Source: Candidatus Thorarchaeota archaeon
Lineage (GTDB): Archaea > Asgardarchaeota > Thorarchaeia > Thorarchaeales > Thorarchaeaceae
DNA: 7,800 nt
Direction of reading: 5' to 3'
Assembly (NCBI GenBank): GCA_020355105.1
Contig: CP070658.1
Coordinates: 1,700,874-1,708,673 of the forward strand
Every line of letters starts with the position of its first letter. Position 1 is the stretch's first letter. A program made the translations under genes and the position numbers. The notes under the pieces are model-generated. The model was given only the letters and a program-made list of their open reading frames with translations. It was not told the origin of the DNA and made no database searches. Below, piece after piece: positions 5,414 to 7,800 of the stretch.

Positions 5414-7800
5414 ATGTACGAACACTACGAACCAACCGAGCGCGTGTTCGTGGACAGAGAAGAGTATCTCGGATGGATGGCCGAGGCACTTGAACGCTGC
5501 AAGGAGCAGAGCGTTGTTCTTCATCTTCGAGGAATTGGGGGGATTGGAAAGAGTTCACTCCTCGATCACTGGAAAAGTACAATCGATGAAACCATCCATC
5601 TTGACTGTGAGCGGTACACTGAGTTCTATGACCGGTTGAACGTCATTGCAAAGGGTGCAGTCCATCTCGGCGTCAGTCTGCGACGTTTCGACGTTCTCTG
5701 GCAGATTAGACAACGATTTGTCGAGGGAGTAGAGCCGGTCAAAGAGGAGGGCCGCGAATGGGCAAAGGAAGTCGTGATGGCAATACCGTTCATCGGCTCA
5801 CTGGCAAGCATCGGCAGTGCCATTGGTGCAGTTGGGGCCAAGGTGGGCCCGAAGCTCAAAGGGCGATATGGCGAGCTCGGAGAGTGGCTACAGAATCGCC
5901 TTGGTAAGGACTACATCCAGCGACTCCTCGAGATACTCTGGAAGGAGCCAAGACGCGCAGAGTTTCTGTTTCTTGACGCATTGTTGGAAGACTTCAACAA
6001 GCGTAGGGCCTCTGAGAAACCCATTGTCTTCTTGTTCGATCACTCAGAACGTGTTGACAGTGAAACATACCGTTGGCGTTATCGTGGTAGAGAGATTACC
6101 GAAACCGAGCTCTGGTATGTGTTCCTGAGCTCATTGTCTAACTGCGTTGGGGTCGTGGCGAGCAGACACGCCCTGTCTAGTGAAACAAGTGAAGAACTGG
6201 AGATAGAGGAGTCCGAGCTAACAGAGCTTGACAGAGAGAGTTGCATCGAGCTCCTTGAGCAACGTGGGATTGACGACCCTGATCTTCAGGACAGGATTGT
6301 CAGTGTGAGCGGCGGAAACCCCTTCGTTATAGGCGCCATGTGCGACCTTGCAGAGTCGGGAAGCCTGTCACTCAATGATGTAGAAGACCTGCGGGCCGAC
6401 ACACTTGAAACCGTTCGACTCAAGACTTGGAGAAGACTATTCGGTCAAGCCGAGCCTCTCTTTGAGCTGGTCGAGAAGGCAGGTCTTGTCCCATTCTTCA
6501 ATCGACGAATAATGACTGTTGTTGCGCCGGCAATGAGAACGGACCAATGGGACAGGTTGATTCGCCTCAGTTTTGTCAAGGACAGAGGGGACGAAACTTG
6601 GGTGCTGCACGACCTTGCGAGGGAGCTAATCGTGGTGGAGCTTGGCCAACGACTGCAGGCCCTGACAGATGAGGTGGCCGAACTTCTCGAGGAATCATCA
6701 GATGAGGAGTCTGACTACACTCTTCTTGGGCTGGCCATATCCGTTCGAGCACTTGCGTCGGAGAGAGATGCAGAGGCAAGAGCCATGTCAGCTGTACTTG
6801 ATTTGTATTGGAGTTTCGCCTACTCTGATGCTCTCGTGCTTATTGATGCAATTAGGATCGACACCAAAGAGGGTCACGCGGTTTTGCAGGGACTGAGAGG
6901 AGGTGTTCTGGTCGCAATGAATAGAGTGGCAGACGCAGAACATGCGCTTCTGAGTTCCCTTGAAACGTTTCGAGAGCTTGGTGAGAGGATTCCGGACGAA
7001 CTCCTGGTACATGTTGCACGAAAAGTGAGGTTTCTGGGTAGCCTACTCTACAAGAGAGATAGAGTTTCTGAGGCGGAGGTGTCTTTCCGGAAGTCTCTCA
7101 AAATCTACAGGGGGCTTGACAGAAAGACCTTGGGTTTTCGTCCCCAGGATATGGCTGAAACTCTGCGGCGCTTTGGTGTGTTCCTGCTAACCATTTATAG
7201 ACCAGAAGAGGCCCTAGGGACACTCAGAGAGGCACATCAGCTATTTCAAGAGGTCGCCCGGGCAGGATTATTCGATGCCAGACGTGGCATCATGTTTTCT
7301 CTGACTGGCATAGGCTTGTCATTATTCCTCACGGGTGAGTCTTCAGAGGGGGAAAAGATTCAACGAAAGGTTCTCGGAATCTCCAAAGAGCTGTCCAACG
7401 AAATGCCAGATATTGAAGCGGGTACGGCGACCTCCTGTACGAACCTTGGTGAACACCTGAGATATACGAGCAGACCATATGAAGCAATTGATCTATTTCG
7501 GGAGGCACTTCAATTATACAAGGGACTAGCCAAGAAGGAACCCGAGGCGTGGTCGCAGAGTCTAGTACAGGGGCTCAACAACTTGGCACTTCCTCTGAAA
7601 CAGATTGGTAGGTACCCAGAGGCAGAAAGGAAATATCGAGAGGCACTAGGCCTTTCAAGAGAACTTGCTGAGAAGACTCCTGATGTATTCTTGACAGGCC
7701 TCGCCTGGACGCTCCTCGATTATGCTGTTTTACTCAGGCAGATCGGCAGAGAATCAGAGGCCGAGGAGGCATGTCGCGAGGCTCTTAGCATCAACAGAGA
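5414..7800 (+). CDS. STAND-class P-loop NTPase with TPR array, copy C (3' end outside window)
   Basis: An open frame of 795 full codons runs to the window edge with no stop. If it matches copy B, about 255 codons are missing. All NTPase motifs are intact at the same residue numbers as in copy B: entry motif FVDREEYLGW (12-21), Walker A GIGGIGKSS (40-48), hydrophobic segment 120-142, Walker B IVFLFDHSE (204-212), VVASRHAL (248-254), SGGNPFVIGA (299-308) and VLHDLAREL (397-405). Identity to B is about 87% over residues 1-410 and falls to about 54% over 451-660, where the linker and first TPRs lie. There is a one-residue in-frame deletion relative to B near residues 662-672. Later TPR units recover recognisable cores (GLNNLALPLKQIGRYPEAE). 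The intact frame and motifs argue against a pseudogene. This copy probably shares the mechanism of B but recognises something different. Confidence 0.94.
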   Translation, partial: MYEHYEPTERVFVDREEYLGWMAEALERCKEQSVVLHLRGIGGIGKSSLLDHWKSTIDETIHLDCERYTEFYDRLNVIAKGAVHLGVSLRRFDVLWQIRQRFVEGVEPVKEEGREWAKEVVMAIPFIGSLASIGSAIGAVGAKVGPKLKGRYGELGEWLQNRLGKDYIQRLLEILWKEPRRAEFLFLDALLEDFNKRRASEKPIVFLFDHSERVDSETYRWRYRGREITETELWYVFLSSLSNCVGVVASRHALSSETSEELEIEESELTELDRESCIELLEQRGIDDPDLQDRIVSVSGGNPFVIGAMCDLAESGSLSLNDVEDLRADTLETVRLKTWRRLFGQAEPLFELVEKAGLVPFFNRRIMTVVAPAMRTDQWDRLIRLSFVKDRGDETWVLHDLARELIVVELGQRLQALTDEVAELLEESSDEESDYTLLGLAISVRALASERDAEARAMSAVLDLYWSFAYSDALVLIDAIRIDTKEGHAVLQGLRGGVLVAMNRVADAEHALLSSLETFRELGERIPDELLVHVARKVRFLGSLLYKRDRVSEAEVSFRKSLKIYRGLDRKTLGFRPQDMAETLRRFGVFLLTIYRPEEALGTLREAHQLFQEVARAGLFDARRGIMFSLTGIGLSLFLTGESSEGEKIQRKVLGISKELSNEMPDIEAGTATSCTNLGEHLRYTSRPYEAIDLFREALQLYKGLAKKEPEAWSQSLVQGLNNLALPLKQIGRYPEAERKYREALGLSRELAEKTPDVFLTGLAWTLLDYAVLLRQIGRESEAEEACREALSINR
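5771..5839 (+). other. Codes a membrane-like hydrophobic segment inside the NTPase (copy C)
   Basis: Residues 120-142 are identical to those of copy B, whereas the surrounding NTPase carries many substitutions. The first nearby change is A145G, just past the segment. Exact preservation of a Gly/Ala-rich uncharged stretch suggests a specific function, either membrane contact or tight packing. Confidence 0.55.
7016..7800 (+). repeat. TPR-coding repeat array of copy C (partial)
   Basis: Five to six units are visible. The second and third are strongly diverged (for example the stretch around residues 611-645, where few residues match B), while the later ones keep the LNNLALPLKQ and SEAEEACREAL cores. 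The array continues past the window edge. Confidence 0.8.

Noticed and set aside
5070..5582. 170-codon open frame on the minus strand spanning the end of B and start of C, with a similar-looking one at 1744-2100
   Set aside because: Both lie antisense to the conserved coding ends; their resemblance follows from the sense-strand similarity, and they show no domain or start signal of their own.
5817..6128. 103-codon forward frame inside copy C
   Set aside because: It is an out-of-frame shadow. The true frame continues intact through this region with the Walker B motif, and translation across the whole segment shows no frameshift.

Overview
The window holds three head-to-tail copies of one large gene on the + strand and nothing else that codes convincingly. 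Copy A (1-2018) lacks its 5' end, copy B (2189-5344) is complete at 1051 codons, and copy C (5414-7800) runs off the right edge. Each encodes a STAND-class P-loop NTPase (NB-ARC/NACHT-like: Walker A, Walker B, sensor-like SR, GGNP box, winged-helix HD motif). A long array of TPR units with a 46-residue repeat follows, ending in a short acidic tail. No known effector domain precedes the NTPase: only about a dozen residues lie before its first motif.

Layout: A reads from the window edge to a TGA at 2016. A 170-bp spacer follows, then B. B and C are separated by only 69 bp. The last 70 bp before B and before C are the same leader, aligned without gaps, with a 28-bp core that is identical in both. 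Each copy therefore seems to carry its own promoter/leader, although the short spacing also allows read-through. No tRNA, rRNA, IS element, CRISPR array or terminator was seen, and no stretch over 300 bp is without a gene.

The main signal is the pattern of divergence. By hand count, B and C are about 87% identical over residues 1-410 (the NTPase) but only about 54% identical over residues 451-660 (linker and first TPRs). A and B are about 72% identical over 670 aligned residues without a gap, and their changes cluster in the segments linking successive TPR units. Short near-identical DNA patches join A with B in one place and B with C in another, which suggests exchange between copies. An unbroken, uncharged Gly/Ala-rich segment of 23 residues lies inside the NTPase between Walker A and Walker B.

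Taken together, this looks like a small expanding family of NLR/Avs-like sensor ATPases with a shared engine and diversifying recognition arms. A role in defence or conflict is inference; a regulatory or scaffolding role is also possible. The organism is most likely an archaeon: there are CTTAT-type TATA-like boxes at a suitable distance from the starts, no -10/-35 pair, weak ribosome-binding sites, mixed AGA/AGG/CGN arginine codons and roughly balanced base composition. That assignment is tentative.
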